A stretch of DNA of 64,000 bases from Cytophagales bacterium (GTDB taxonomy: Bacteria; Bacteroidota; Bacteroidia; Cytophagales; Cyclobacteriaceae). A model generated the notes under the pieces. The model worked only from the letters and a program-made list of their open reading frames with translations. It was not told the origin of the DNA and searched no databases. Location of the stretch: NCBI GenBank assembly GCA_017303805.1, contig JAFLBQ010000004.1:124001-188000 (forward strand), read 5' to 3'. Below are positions 9,565 through 19,457 of this stretch, one piece after another (position 1 is the first letter of the stretch; the number at the start of each line of letters is the position of its first letter). The position numbers and the translations under genes are program-made.

Positions 9565-10252
9565 ATATGCGGTAAGCAATGGAAATCTGTAACACCCTGT
9601 TTTTACTACCGTAGTCTTTATAGCGGGATCCATCATACGCTGCATTCATAAATTGCAAACCCAGGTAGTAGCGTACATCCATACTAAGGCCCATAGGAAG
9701 TTCCCAGCCTAGGCCAACATGCAATCCAAGATCAGATGCTTTGTAATCGTCTTTAACATTAAACACGTCATCACCTGTTTTGCCGGTGTTAAATTCATGG
9801 CGAGCCTCCGCCCCATCACCATCAAAGTCGTAATAATTTGCCCAGGCTTTGAGCAACCTGCCATACTGTGCCCCCAACTGCACATTCAGGTCTCCTTCAT
9901 CCAGTTGAAAAATTGTGTACTTAACCGTTAGTGGAATTGTAACGTAGTTGAACTTCGCAGTCCACTTTTGCTCATTGTCATTAGTGGGGTCATACTTAAA
10001 ATAAGAGCCTTGCTGGGAATACAATAACTCAGGTTGAATCACAAAATTTCTGGTTTTAAAATTAGCAAACACGCCTGCATGGAAGCCGGCCCTATTTGTG
10101 TACGTTTTTCCTTCATTCGCATCGTCAAATTGATACTTCGTATTAAACCGGGCTGCATTAAGTCCACCTTTTATGCCAATACCGGCCTCCATTTGCGCCA
10201 TAGCCGATGCCACCACAAATACAAAACTCAGGGTGCTTGCAATTTTTTTCAT
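9548..10252 (-). CDS. Outer-membrane beta-barrel protein (PorT/OmpW-like)
   Basis: 234 residues with a signal peptide (about 1-20, ending SAMAQ). The remainder alternates hydrophobic and polar residues as in a small outer-membrane barrel: IGIKGGLNAARFNTKY, GFHAGVFANFKTRNF, VIQPELLYSQQGSYF, YVTIPLTVKYTIF, GLHVGLGWELPMGLSMDVRYY and a C-terminal aromatic IFRFDL. This matches the Bacteroidota outer membrane beta-barrel (OMP_b-brl_2/PorT-like) group. The gene is divergent from the PorP/SprF gene, with a palindrome between them. The specific role is unknown. Confidence 0.85.
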   Translation of the reverse strand: MKKIASTLSFVFVVASAMAQMEAGIGIKGGLNAARFNTKYQFDDANEGKTYTNRAGFHAGVFANFKTRNFVIQPELLYSQQGSYFKYDPTNDNEQKWTAKFNYVTIPLTVKYTIFQLDEGDLNVQLGAQYGRLLKAWANYYDFDGDGAEARHEFNTGKTGDDVFNVKDDYKASDLGLHVGLGWELPMGLSMDVRYYLGLQFMNAAYDGSRYKDYGSKNRVLQISIAYRIFRFDL

Positions 10253-10306
10253 TTCAAGTTATGATTATGTGTACTGCGAAAGTAACCTCTACCCGCACCA
10301 GTCGAA

Positions 10307-10324
10307 ATCACATAATGATGTGAT
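10307..10324. promoter_or_regulatory. Perfect inverted repeat between divergent envelope genes
   Basis: ATCACAT-AATG-ATGTGAT: 7-bp arms, 4-bp spacer. It lies 55 bp from the start of the minus-strand barrel gene and 35 bp from the PorP/SprF start, a position suited to an operator shared by both. The regulator is unknown. Confidence 0.35.
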
Positions 10325-10358
10325 ACCCTTCTACGGGCTATTTAACGAGTTTTGGTAC

Positions 10359-11261
10359 ATGAAACTCCTAACCACCCTTGTGCTCTTATTGCTTGCCACA
10401 CTTTCGTTTGCACAGCAAGACGCGATCTACTCGCAATACCTGTTTAATCCGCTTATTGTTAACCCGGCTTACAGCGGCTTAAACAATACCTTTAACGGAA
10501 CCATCGGCTATCGAACCCAATGGATGGGACTGGAAGGCCAGCCACAAACACTGAATGCCACGCTACACACGTCACTGGTTCAAAATAAGGCCGGTGCCGG
10601 TTTATTGGTAAGTACCGATCGCATCGGTAGCCTGAACACCACCGAAATCAATGCGACATTTGCGTACAAACTGCGATTCGAAAAGCAGACTTTCAGTTTT
10701 GGCATGCAGGCCGGAGTGCAGAATTTCAACAACTCCATGAAGGGCATTAATCCTTTCGATCCGGCAGACGATTTGTTCTTAACTGGCGAGCGCGGAACCC
10801 GCATTAACCTGGGCGCGGGCGTAGCTCTTAAAAGTGAAAAATACTTCATAGGACTTTCCGCACCCCGGCTATTACCAACCACTTTTAAAAGCGGAGATCA
10901 GCAATTCGATTTATACAATCAACATTTGTATTTGATGGGTGCGTATGTGCACTATTTGAATGAACGAATCCGGTTAAAACCAACTGTACTGTTACGAGGA
11001 GTAAAAGGTGCCCCGGCTTCTATTGATGTAGGACTGAATGTAAACTACAACGCCATTCATACAGCCGGAATTTTTACCCGCAACTTTAACACGTATGGGG
11101 TGTTGCTGCAAACACTGTTAAAAGAGCAGTACCGGTTTGGGTATGTATTTGAAATGCCAACCGGCAAATCGGTAGGCACCCAGTTTAGCACACACGAGGT
11201 CATGCTGGGCATTCAGTTAGCTGCGTTCAGTTTTCATGAAAGGTCATTGAGTAATTTTTAG
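10359..11261 (+). CDS. Type IX secretion system PorP/SprF family membrane protein
   Basis: 300 residues from the ATG at 10359, chosen because it begins a clean signal peptide (MKLLTTLVLLLLATLSFAQQ). The mature N-terminus has the family hallmark QDAIYSQYLFNPLIVNPAYSG followed by GTIGYRTQWMGLEGQPQT. The rest is a predicted outer-membrane barrel. PorP/SprF proteins assist secretion or surface attachment of gliding-domain proteins and are often encoded beside giant repeat proteins carrying the gliding C-terminal domain. The next gene starts 19 bp downstream and encodes such a protein, so the two probably form a dedicated secretion/cargo pair. Confidence 0.93.
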   Translation: MKLLTTLVLLLLATLSFAQQDAIYSQYLFNPLIVNPAYSGLNNTFNGTIGYRTQWMGLEGQPQTLNATLHTSLVQNKAGAGLLVSTDRIGSLNTTEINATFAYKLRFEKQTFSFGMQAGVQNFNNSMKGINPFDPADDLFLTGERGTRINLGAGVALKSEKYFIGLSAPRLLPTTFKSGDQQFDLYNQHLYLMGAYVHYLNERIRLKPTVLLRGVKGAPASIDVGLNVNYNAIHTAGIFTRNFNTYGVLLQTLLKEQYRFGYVFEMPTGKSVGTQFSTHEVMLGIQLAAFSFHERSLSNF

Positions 11262-11280
11262 CGCATACCATTATTCACAA

Positions 11281-14200
11281 ATGAAAAAGTACCTACTTGT
11301 CTTTTTACTAAATAATATAAGCTCTATTCTTGGGTATAGTCAGGTGCCTAATTTAGAATGGGCGAACCGGATGGGAAGTACAAGTTTCGATCGTCCTGAA
11401 GATATAACCGTAGATGCAACAGGAAATGTTTACACAATTGGCTTCTTTACCACTACTGCAGATTTCGATCCGGGTGCCGGGGTATTGAACTTAACCTCTG
11501 CCGGTGGCAGAGATGTATTCATTACTAAGTTTGATCCAAATGGTAATCTTATTTGGGCAAAGGAACTGGGTGGAACCGGAGACGATCAGGGTTTTACTAT
11601 AGCAATAGATAATACTGGCAACATTTACCTGGCTGGTCACTTTCAAGGTACTGTTGATTTTGATCCGGGGCCGGCCGTATTCTCCTTAACAGCTTCGGGG
11701 TTAGACATGTTTCTTGTTAAGTTAGAGGCCACTGGTAATTTTTTATGGGCAAATAGAACGGGTTCAGCGGCTGCGGTAACTCCCTACGATATGGCCATTG
11801 ATAACACGGGGAACATTCATATTACCGGTTACTTTAACGGCACGGTAGATTTCGACCCGCGCGCAGGCGTTTTCAATTTAACCACGGCTGGCACGTTTGA
11901 TATTTTTGTAACTAAGCTGAATACCAACGGAGAACTTATTTGGGCAAAACGAATGGGATCAACTCAATTAGATGAAGGCCGGGCTATTACGGTTGATGGG
12001 AATGGTAATGTATATACAACCGGGTACTTTAGAGCTACAGTCGATTTTGATCCGGGCGTTGCCGTCTTTAATCTCACCTCGGTTGCTAACGAAGATATTT
12101 TCATTTCTAAACTTGATGTTAATGGAAATTTTGTTTGGGCAGTAGCCATGGGTGGAAGTAGTTTTGATGTTGGCCAGGGTATTTTTGTAGATGCATCGAA
12201 TGTATATGCTACCGGGTACTTTCAGGGTACTGCAGACTTTGACCCATCGGTTAGTGTATTTAACCTGATCTCTGCCGGTGTTCAGGATGTATTTGTTTCC
12301 AAGTTTGACTTAGATGGGAATTTAGTGTGGGCCAAAAACATGGGTGGTACCGCGCGCGATGATGGAAGCGATATAGCTGTTGATGCAAGTGGGAATGTTT
12401 ACACAACCGGTTTTTTTACCGGCACTGCCGATTTCGATCCGGGTGCTGGCGTGGTTAATCAAATTTCTGCAGGTGGTTTAGATATATTCATTTCGAAGTT
12501 AACCGCTGCCGGAGATTTTGAATGGGTAAGACGGATTGGGGGTAGCGATTGGGATCAAGGGGTTAAGATGAAGACAGATGGATTAAATAATATTTATGTA
12601 ACGGGGCAGTTTCGTAACAATGTGGATTTTGATCCGGGGCCATGCAATCAGTTTTTAAACGCAAATGCTCAGGATGAAATCTTTGTTCTAAAACTAAGGC
12701 AGCAACCACTGGTTGGCGATCCATCCATAACGTCATTCTCTCCACTTGCAGGAAATACAGGCAGCACGGTAATTATTTCGGGCATAAACTTCAGTCCGGT
12801 AACGAGCAATAATATTGTTTATTTTAACGGTCTTACAACCACCGTTACTGCGAGTTCCATCACCAGCATCACAACCACCGTTCCAGCCGCTGCCACAACG
12901 GGTAAACTAACCGTTATCACCGGATGCATAGGCACCCAAAGCTCATCCAGTTTCATAATAGGAACACCGGGCGTACCCACCATCACCTCGTTTGCACCCG
13001 GCTCGGGCCCGGTCGGAGCTTCAGTAACGATAACCGGAACCAACTTCGGTCCAACGGCCGCCAGCAACACTGTTACCTTTAATGGAATCCCCTCTATTGT
13101 AACAGCTGGCACCACTACTTCTATAACCACAACTGTACCCGTGGGCGCTACCACGGGGCCCATTTCAGTAACAGTAGCCGGAAATACCGCAATAAGTTCT
13201 TCGAGTTTCACTGTTACCACAAGTTCTACAACGTGGTTAAGAAAAATCGGTAACGCAGGTACCCAGACCGGTGATGCCATTGCCATTGACGGTTTAGGTA
13301 ACAGTTATACCTGCGGCACTTTCAGTGGCACTACTGATTTTGATCCTGGTGTTGCAACTTTCGAATTAACGGCACAATCATCTGATGCGTTTGTAGTAAA
13401 ATTGAATTCGGACGGAGAGTTTATATGGGCACAAAAAATAGGAGGCCTTAGTGTTGATGAAGCACACGCGATACAGGTAGATGCTTCGGGAAATATTATT
13501 GTGGGCGGTATTTTCTCGGGTACGGTAGATTTTGACCCTGGTGCGGGTACTTTCAATATAACTTCTGTGGGCGCACGTGATCTGTTTATTTTGAAACTGG
13601 ATAACAATGGAAATTTTGTTTGGGCTAAAAGTATCAGTGGCCCCGGTGGGTCTAAAGATATTTCATCGATAGCACTCGATGTTTCCGGTAATATATATGC
13701 TACCGGTTATTTCTCTTCAACTGCCGATTTCGATCCCGGAACCTCAGTTATGAATTTGACTTCTAATGGCAGCTTTGATGCTTTTTTACTGAAATTAGAT
13801 AATAGCGGGAATTTTTTGTGGGCAAAGCAAGCGGGCTCAACCGGGGTTGATGTAGGTGAAGGGGTAACCCTAAACGCTGCCGGCCACGCGCATTTAATCG
13901 GGAGTTTTACTGGTACTGTCGATTTCGATCCGGGTGCAGGTATTACCAATCTAACATCTTTAGGCAATTCCGATGTCTTTATAACCAAGTACGATGCAGA
14001 CGGAAATCTTCTTTGGGCTAAGAGTATAGGCTCTACCTCAACAGATTATGGTTATGCACTTACTGCAGATGCAGGTGGAAATATTTATGCTACCGGAGTT
14101 TTTGCTAATACCGTTGACTTTGACCCCGACACTGGTATTTTTAATCTTACCGCTGGTTCACAACCGGCATTTGTGTTGAAGCTTGCCAGTAATGGCACCT

Positions 14201-15363
14201 TTGTTTGGGCATCGCAATTTGGTGGCCCACATGGCGACACTAAACCTCATTCCATTACTCTTGATGCTTCCGGCACTATCTACGTACTGGGAGACGCTTT
14301 TGATGGCGATGATGGCAGTGAAATAATTCTGGCAGGAATGGATTATGTTGGTTCTATAATTTTCATCGATGTGGCAAACGGATTTGGAACCGGAAGTTCG
14401 CTGGTTATGGACCCATCGGGTAACATTCATGCAACCGGCAAATTCAGCGGCTCGGTAGATTTTAATCTGGGTGGTTGCCAGGGTACCATTGTTGGCAACG
14501 GCTACGATATTTTTATTTTAAAAATGCAACCTGAAATATTTACCCGACCAACCATCACATCCTTTTCTCCAACATTTGGAGTGGCCGGAACCAGCATCAC
14601 CATTACGGGTACAAACTTTAGCTTAATACCTTCTGATATAGTTGTTGAGTTTAATGGCAAACCGGCACTTGTTACAGCCAGTACCGCAACAACTATTACA
14701 ACCACAGTACCCCTGAATGCCACCACAGGAAGAATTTCAGTTTCTGTTGCCTGCCGCACAACCACCAGCGCGGCCGTCTTTACAGTTGGCTCAACCCCTA
14801 ACCAGCCTCCCCGTATCCAGGCTACCACAATTTCTGTTTCCCCAAATGGATTAGTTAACATAGATCTGCTTCCGATGCTAAGCGACCCCGATGATAATTT
14901 GGATTTATCAACATTAAGTTTGCTAAGTACAACTACACAAATGGGTGCCCCGGCCGCCCTTATTGGCGAAACCTTATTAGAAGTTGACTACACCGGTATC
15001 TTTTCGGGAACTGATCAAATTTCTATAACCGTATGCGACTCCCTTAATGCCTGCACAGAAGAAGTTCTATTTATTGCACTTTCTGATGAGATAAAAATTT
15101 ACAATGCCGTATCGCCCAACAACGATGGCAGGAATGATTTTTTTAAGATAGAAAACATTGAACTACTGGAACCCCAAAACACAGTTACCATTTATAACCG
15201 ATGGGGAAGTAAAGTATTTGAGGTTAAAAATTATTCTGATTCGAACGCCTTCCGAGGTCTCAATCAAAATGGCAACGAACTTCCAAGCGGAACGTACTTT
15301 TACAAAATCTTATTGAACTCATCGGGCAAAATACTTACCGGGTATTTGGTAATAAAGAACTGA
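11281..15363 (+). CDS. Giant secreted SBBP beta-propeller and IPT/TIG repeat protein with type IX C-terminal domain
   Basis: 1360 residues. After a signal peptide (about 1-21, ending GYSQ) there are two beta-propeller blocks built of about 58-residue SBBP repeats, each with the signature D-G-N-Y-T-G-F then DFDPG. Seven copies lie at about 25-475 and six more, plus one without the signature, at about 660-1080. Two IPT/TIG Ig-like domains (about 480-640, each with ITSFSP or ITSFAP and TGTNF) separate the propellers and a third lies at about 1095-1175. A cadherin-like SDPDDNLDLSTLS segment precedes the gliding C-terminal domain (about 1270-1360; IKIYNAVSPNNDGRNDFF, TIYNRWG, LPSGTYFYKI). The C-terminus is paralogous to that of the protein encoded at 4277-6490. 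It is probably exported with help of the preceding PorP/SprF. Confidence 0.88.
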   Translation: MKKYLLVFLLNNISSILGYSQVPNLEWANRMGSTSFDRPEDITVDATGNVYTIGFFTTTADFDPGAGVLNLTSAGGRDVFITKFDPNGNLIWAKELGGTGDDQGFTIAIDNTGNIYLAGHFQGTVDFDPGPAVFSLTASGLDMFLVKLEATGNFLWANRTGSAAAVTPYDMAIDNTGNIHITGYFNGTVDFDPRAGVFNLTTAGTFDIFVTKLNTNGELIWAKRMGSTQLDEGRAITVDGNGNVYTTGYFRATVDFDPGVAVFNLTSVANEDIFISKLDVNGNFVWAVAMGGSSFDVGQGIFVDASNVYATGYFQGTADFDPSVSVFNLISAGVQDVFVSKFDLDGNLVWAKNMGGTARDDGSDIAVDASGNVYTTGFFTGTADFDPGAGVVNQISAGGLDIFISKLTAAGDFEWVRRIGGSDWDQGVKMKTDGLNNIYVTGQFRNNVDFDPGPCNQFLNANAQDEIFVLKLRQQPLVGDPSITSFSPLAGNTGSTVIISGINFSPVTSNNIVYFNGLTTTVTASSITSITTTVPAAATTGKLTVITGCIGTQSSSSFIIGTPGVPTITSFAPGSGPVGASVTITGTNFGPTAASNTVTFNGIPSIVTAGTTTSITTTVPVGATTGPISVTVAGNTAISSSSFTVTTSSTTWLRKIGNAGTQTGDAIAIDGLGNSYTCGTFSGTTDFDPGVATFELTAQSSDAFVVKLNSDGEFIWAQKIGGLSVDEAHAIQVDASGNIIVGGIFSGTVDFDPGAGTFNITSVGARDLFILKLDNNGNFVWAKSISGPGGSKDISSIALDVSGNIYATGYFSSTADFDPGTSVMNLTSNGSFDAFLLKLDNSGNFLWAKQAGSTGVDVGEGVTLNAAGHAHLIGSFTGTVDFDPGAGITNLTSLGNSDVFITKYDADGNLLWAKSIGSTSTDYGYALTADAGGNIYATGVFANTVDFDPDTGIFNLTAGSQPAFVLKLASNGTFVWASQFGGPHGDTKPHSITLDASGTIYVLGDAFDGDDGSEIILAGMDYVGSIIFIDVANGFGTGSSLVMDPSGNIHATGKFSGSVDFNLGGCQGTIVGNGYDIFILKMQPEIFTRPTITSFSPTFGVAGTSITITGTNFSLIPSDIVVEFNGKPALVTASTATTITTTVPLNATTGRISVSVACRTTTSAAVFTVGSTPNQPPRIQATTISVSPNGLVNIDLLPMLSDPDDNLDLSTLSLLSTTTQMGAPAALIGETLLEVDYTGIFSGTDQISITVCDSLNACTEEVLFIALSDEIKIYNAVSPNNDGRNDFFKIENIELLEPQNTVTIYNRWGSKVFEVKNYSDSNAFRGLNQNGNELPSGTYFYKILLNSSGKILTGYLVIKN

Positions 15364-15386
15364 ACCCGAACACACTCGATTATATG

Positions 15387-15395
15387 TACCTTTGC
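15387..15395 (+). promoter_or_regulatory. Bacteroidota -7 promoter element (TACCTTTGC)
   Basis: TACCTTTGC matches the Bacteroidota sigma -7 consensus TAnnTTTGY exactly and lies 17 bp before the GTG start of the MASE1 kinase. No clear -33 TTTG is seen upstream, so this rests on the -7 box alone. Confidence 0.45.
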
Positions 15396-15411
15396 CGGAT
15401 AAACCTATCCT

Positions 15412-17028
15412 GTGCTCCCCACGCTACGCTACATAGCAAACTTGTTGCTCTTTCAGCTTGCACTGATCACACTGGCCTATGTATCGTTTCAACTCACTTC
15501 GGTAACTCATTCGCTCTTACTTTACCTGCCCCTGGTGGTAGGCATTGTATCCATTCATTGGTTTGGATGGCGCGTGCTGCCCACGTTATTGATTAATGGC
15601 GTAACCACCATGCTCATTTGGGGGGTAAGTCATCTTACTCCCAAGTTGCTTCTAATTTCAACCCACGAAGCAGCCGTGGCGTTGGCCTCGTGGTTGTTAT
15701 ATTCAAAACTTTTTAAAGATCCTGGCCCTCAACTGGGTACTTCACGCTCGTTTCTTGGCTTTGTTAGTTTAGCGGTAGTCATACCCATTTCACTTAATTC
15801 GGTGTATGTCTATAACTATGGGTTTATCAAAGGCGATTTAGATAAAGTAGCCCTCTATTGGCTTTCCGATTTTCTTACCATTCTACCCATTGCCACCGCC
15901 TTACTTTACATTTTTAAGTTCGATTCAAGCACCCGAAAATTTTCGCGGATACCGCTTTATTTTAAGAAAAATGTGGTGATAGAATTAGCGGGTGTAAGCG
16001 TTTTGTTTATTTCGCTATCGCTGATTTTTCCGTTCGATCGGTTCTGGTTTATTTATGGAATCGGTGCTACCATCGTTTCCTTGCGTTGGGGGTTTGCAGC
16101 CAGTATTACGATTAACCTGATTATCTTCTTGCTCAATTATCTCTTTCCGTTATTCGACTTTGCCTCGCCTCTGCTTATTAACCACGGCTCTACACAATAC
16201 ATTAGCGTGCACCTGGGTATGGCTACCATGATGTTTGTTTCGTTGTTGGTTGGGCGTGTGGTTAGCGATTTGCGCATAGCACAAAAAAATCTAAAATCTC
16301 AAAAAGCCAGGGTTGATCATATCAACAGCGAATTACAAAAAGCCAATCAGGAATTAGATCGGTTTGTTTACAGCGCCTCCCACGATCTAAGTGCCCCGCT
16401 AAAATCTATTAAAGGTTTGGTAACCATTTGCCGGCTAGACGGGGCCAACATTCCGGAGTACCTTCAAAAGATAGATCAAAGTGTGGAGCGATTGGAAGAA
16501 TTCATTAACGAAGTGCTGGACTACTCCCGAACAAGTAGAAAAAATCCAACACCTGCACTTACCCCACTCGAAGAGGTATTTAAGAATATTCACTCGCGCT
16601 TCGAATACCTGGAGGAGGTATCAAAAATTAATTTCAAGTTAGATCTGAATGTGCGCGCGTTGATTATCGATCGCTTTCTGTTGCAGGTTGCACTTAGCAA
16701 TCTGTTATCCAATGCCATTAAGTATCAAAAAAACCATAGCGAACACCAATCGCACGTTTACTTTCGCTCGTACCAAACCGACCAAGAAGTTATTTTGGAA
16801 ATTGAAGACAATGGCGAAGGGATCAGACCGCAATATCAAAATAAGCTCTTCGATATGTTTTATCGGGGAACGGCCACTTCCAGCGGTTCGGGATTAGGGC
16901 TATACATTGCACAAGAAGCAATAAAAAAAGCAGGTGGACGAATCGAAGTGGAGTCTGAGTGGGGCGAAGGTTCGGTTTTCCGAATTCACCTGCCCTTAGC
17001 CACACTGCCCGGCAACTACACGTTTTGA
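15412..17028 (+). CDS. MASE1-domain sensor histidine kinase
   Basis: 538 residues from a GTG start. The first 290 residues hold about eight membrane helices of MASE1 type (for example LLYLPLVVGIVSIHWFGWRVLPT and WRSFLGFVSLAVVIPISL-like segments), an integral-membrane sensor domain whose ligand is unknown. A coiled-coil linker follows, then HisKA with FVYSASHDLSAPLKSIKG (His about 324) and a HATPase domain with an N-box containing LLSNAIKYQ, G1 DNGEGI and G2 GSGLGLYIAQEAIKKAGG. No receiver domain is attached and no response regulator is adjacent, so it probably signals to an unlinked partner. Confidence 0.88.
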   Translation: MLPTLRYIANLLLFQLALITLAYVSFQLTSVTHSLLLYLPLVVGIVSIHWFGWRVLPTLLINGVTTMLIWGVSHLTPKLLLISTHEAAVALASWLLYSKLFKDPGPQLGTSRSFLGFVSLAVVIPISLNSVYVYNYGFIKGDLDKVALYWLSDFLTILPIATALLYIFKFDSSTRKFSRIPLYFKKNVVIELAGVSVLFISLSLIFPFDRFWFIYGIGATIVSLRWGFAASITINLIIFLLNYLFPLFDFASPLLINHGSTQYISVHLGMATMMFVSLLVGRVVSDLRIAQKNLKSQKARVDHINSELQKANQELDRFVYSASHDLSAPLKSIKGLVTICRLDGANIPEYLQKIDQSVERLEEFINEVLDYSRTSRKNPTPALTPLEEVFKNIHSRFEYLEEVSKINFKLDLNVRALIIDRFLLQVALSNLLSNAIKYQKNHSEHQSHVYFRSYQTDQEVILEIEDNGEGIRPQYQNKLFDMFYRGTATSSGSGLGLYIAQEAIKKAGGRIEVESEWGEGSVFRIHLPLATLPGNYTF

Positions 17029-17171
17029 TTCCGAACACTACGGCTATCAAAGGCAATGGAAGCTTACAAAAGGTTAGTAACCCTATTTCTATCTTCTTAC
17101 ATTAGCCCCGCCATAGGCATTTAAGGAATCTATAAAGTGAAATGGCATTGACCTTGAAAAAAACTAAACGC

Positions 17172-19328
17172 ATGAAAAAACTTAAAATCTACTTTTACTT
17201 CGCATTGGCCATAGCATGGTGCGCTGCCTGTAAACCCGCTGATGAAACCCGCGTGCTAAGTTCGCCTGGACCGCGGGCGGAAAAAAAGCCCGACACCCTT
17301 ACCGGAAACCGCATCGACAATTACTACTGGATGAAACTTTCGGATGAACAAAAAAATGCAACTCAAAAAGACGTACAGGCACAAAAGGTAATTAACTATC
17401 TGAATGCCGAAAACGAGTACCTGAAAACTACTTTACAACACACCGAGGCGCTACAGGAAAAAATTTATAACGAGATAGTCGGGCGTATAAAACAAACCGA
17501 TGAGTCAGTACCCTACAAAGACAACGGCTATTGGTACTACACGCGTTATGAAGAAGGAAAAGAGTATCCAATCTATTGTCGGAAAAAAGGAAGCTTAGAG
17601 GCTGCCGAAGAAGTTCTGTTAAATGTAAACGAGATGGCGAAAGGCCATAGCTACTACTCCATTACCGGTTTAAGTGTAAGCGAAGACAACAACCTGCTGG
17701 CGTATGCCGAAGATTCAGTAAGCCGCAGACGCTACACCGTGTATATAAAAGATTTGCGCACCGGTAAGTTAATTGAAGAGCCGGTACCTAATACCGAAGG
17801 CCAAATTACCTGGGCCAACGATAACAAAACCTACTTTTATACCCGCAAAGATTCAGTAACCCTTCGCTCGCGCTGGATTATTCGCCACCAGGTTGGAAGT
17901 TCTTATAAAACCGATCCGGTGGTTTCGGAAGAAAAAGACGAAACATTTTATACAGGCATTTATAAAACCAAATCAAAGAAATACCTGGTTATCTGGGCCG
18001 GCAGTACCCTTACCAACTACTATCAGATTTTAGATGCCAATACACCCACCGGCAAATTCAAAGAATTCAGCTCGCGCGAACGCGGGCTGGAATACTCTAT
18101 AGATCACTATGGCGATAAATTTTATGTGGTTACTAACCTGGATGCACAAAATTTCAGGCTGATGGAAACCCCGGAAACCAAAACCGCAAAAAATAATTGG
18201 AAAGAAAAAATTGCTCACCGCAAAGATACGTTGCTACAAAGCATTGAGATTTTTAAAAATTATCTTGTATTGAGCGAGCGTGCAAATGCTAACACCCTCA
18301 TGCGTATTATCGATCAGACAACCGGTAAAAAGCATTACCTCGACTTTGGTGAGCCGGCCTACACGGTGTATCCTTCTATCAATATCGATTTTGATACAGA
18401 GCTGTTGCGTTACGGCTACACATCGCTGGCTACGCCCAATTCTACATACGATTACAACATGCGCACGCGTGAACGGAAATTGTTGAAGCAGCAGGAAATT
18501 GTTGGCGGTTACAATCCCTCCGATTTTGTTACTGAGCGCCAGTGGGCTACTGCCGATGATGGCACACTTATACCACTGTCGATCGTTTATAAAAAAGGAA
18601 TCGAAAAAAATGGCAGCAACCCTACCCTGCTTTACGGATATGGCTCGTATGGCGCCAGCATGAGTCCCATGTTCTCTTCTACACGGCTCAGCCTTCTAAA
18701 CCGCGGTTTTGTGTATGCCATTGCCCACATTCGGGGTGGCCAGGAAATGGGCCGCCAGTGGTATGAAGACGGAAAGATGTTTAAAAAGAAAAATACCTTT
18801 ACCGACTTTATCGATTGTGCCGAATACCTGATAGAAGAAAAATATACTACGCCAGAAAAATTATTTGCCTCGGGTGGTAGTGCCGGTGGTTTATTAATGG
18901 GTGCCATTGTTAACATGCGCCCCGAATTATTTAAGGGAGTGATTGCGGCTGTTCCGTTTGTGGATGTGGTTACTACCATGCTGGACGAAAGTATTCCGTT
19001 AACGACTGGCGAATTTGATGAATGGGGCAATCCAAAAAATCCAGAGTCGTACATGTACATGTTAGAATACTCGCCTTACGATCAGGTGAAGCCGCAGAAC
19101 TATCCCAACATGTTGGTTACCACCGGATTTCACGATAGCCAGGTGCAGTATTGGGAGCCGGCTAAGTGGGTTGCCAAATTGCGCGAGTTAAAAACCGACA
19201 ACAATAAATTATTGCTACGCACCAATATGGAAACCGGCCATGGTGGCACAACCGGTAGGTTTAAAGTTTATAGGGAAACCGCACAAGAGTATGCATTTTT
19301 AATTGACCTGGCTGGAATTAAAGACTGA
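17172..19328 (+). CDS. S9 family peptidase, oligopeptidase B-like lipoprotein
   Basis: 718 residues from the ATG at 17172, chosen because it starts a lipoprotein signal with lipobox WCAAC; the frame also has an ATG 30 bp upstream. An N-terminal seven-bladed propeller (about 60-430) gates a C-terminal alpha/beta hydrolase domain. The catalytic triad is visible: Ser in ASGGSAGG (about 571), Asp in GFHDSQVQYWEP (about 654) and His in ETGHGGTTGR (about 691). GYGSYG and HIRGGQEMGRQWYEDGK are strong oligopeptidase B/prolyl oligopeptidase signatures. It should cleave short peptides at the cell envelope. Oligopeptidase B prefers basic residues at P1, but the exact specificity is not assured here. Confidence 0.9.
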   Translation: MKKLKIYFYFALAIAWCAACKPADETRVLSSPGPRAEKKPDTLTGNRIDNYYWMKLSDEQKNATQKDVQAQKVINYLNAENEYLKTTLQHTEALQEKIYNEIVGRIKQTDESVPYKDNGYWYYTRYEEGKEYPIYCRKKGSLEAAEEVLLNVNEMAKGHSYYSITGLSVSEDNNLLAYAEDSVSRRRYTVYIKDLRTGKLIEEPVPNTEGQITWANDNKTYFYTRKDSVTLRSRWIIRHQVGSSYKTDPVVSEEKDETFYTGIYKTKSKKYLVIWAGSTLTNYYQILDANTPTGKFKEFSSRERGLEYSIDHYGDKFYVVTNLDAQNFRLMETPETKTAKNNWKEKIAHRKDTLLQSIEIFKNYLVLSERANANTLMRIIDQTTGKKHYLDFGEPAYTVYPSINIDFDTELLRYGYTSLATPNSTYDYNMRTRERKLLKQQEIVGGYNPSDFVTERQWATADDGTLIPLSIVYKKGIEKNGSNPTLLYGYGSYGASMSPMFSSTRLSLLNRGFVYAIAHIRGGQEMGRQWYEDGKMFKKKNTFTDFIDCAEYLIEEKYTTPEKLFASGGSAGGLLMGAIVNMRPELFKGVIAAVPFVDVVTTMLDESIPLTTGEFDEWGNPKNPESYMYMLEYSPYDQVKPQNYPNMLVTTGFHDSQVQYWEPAKWVAKLRELKTDNNKLLLRTNMETGHGGTTGRFKVYRETAQEYAFLIDLAGIKD

Positions 19329-19353
19329 TCAAATTTTTAGTTACAAGGATTGG

Positions 19354-19427
19354 TTAATCGCCTTTACCAACCCCGGGCCTTCGTAAATAAAGCCGGTGTA
19401 GATCTGAACCAGATCGGCACCGGCTTT
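19354..19427 (-). repeat. Duplicated fragment of the pyrD 3' end (copy B)
   Basis: These 74 bp match 20758-20831, the last codons of pyrD, with one synonymous difference (ccgat/ccgac). Read on the minus strand the fragment encodes the [12 protein letters not shown] to VKAIN region and continues in frame to QSL and a stop, a plausible original pyrD terminus. It has no start codon and is a remnant, not a gene. Confidence 0.93.
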
Positions 19428-19457
19428 TAAGTTATTTCAGGTCCGTACCGTGGTGGT

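Noticed and set aside
12819-13286. 155-residue minus-strand frame in the giant propeller protein
   Set aside because: Low-complexity Val/Pro-rich antisense of the TIG repeats; no start context.
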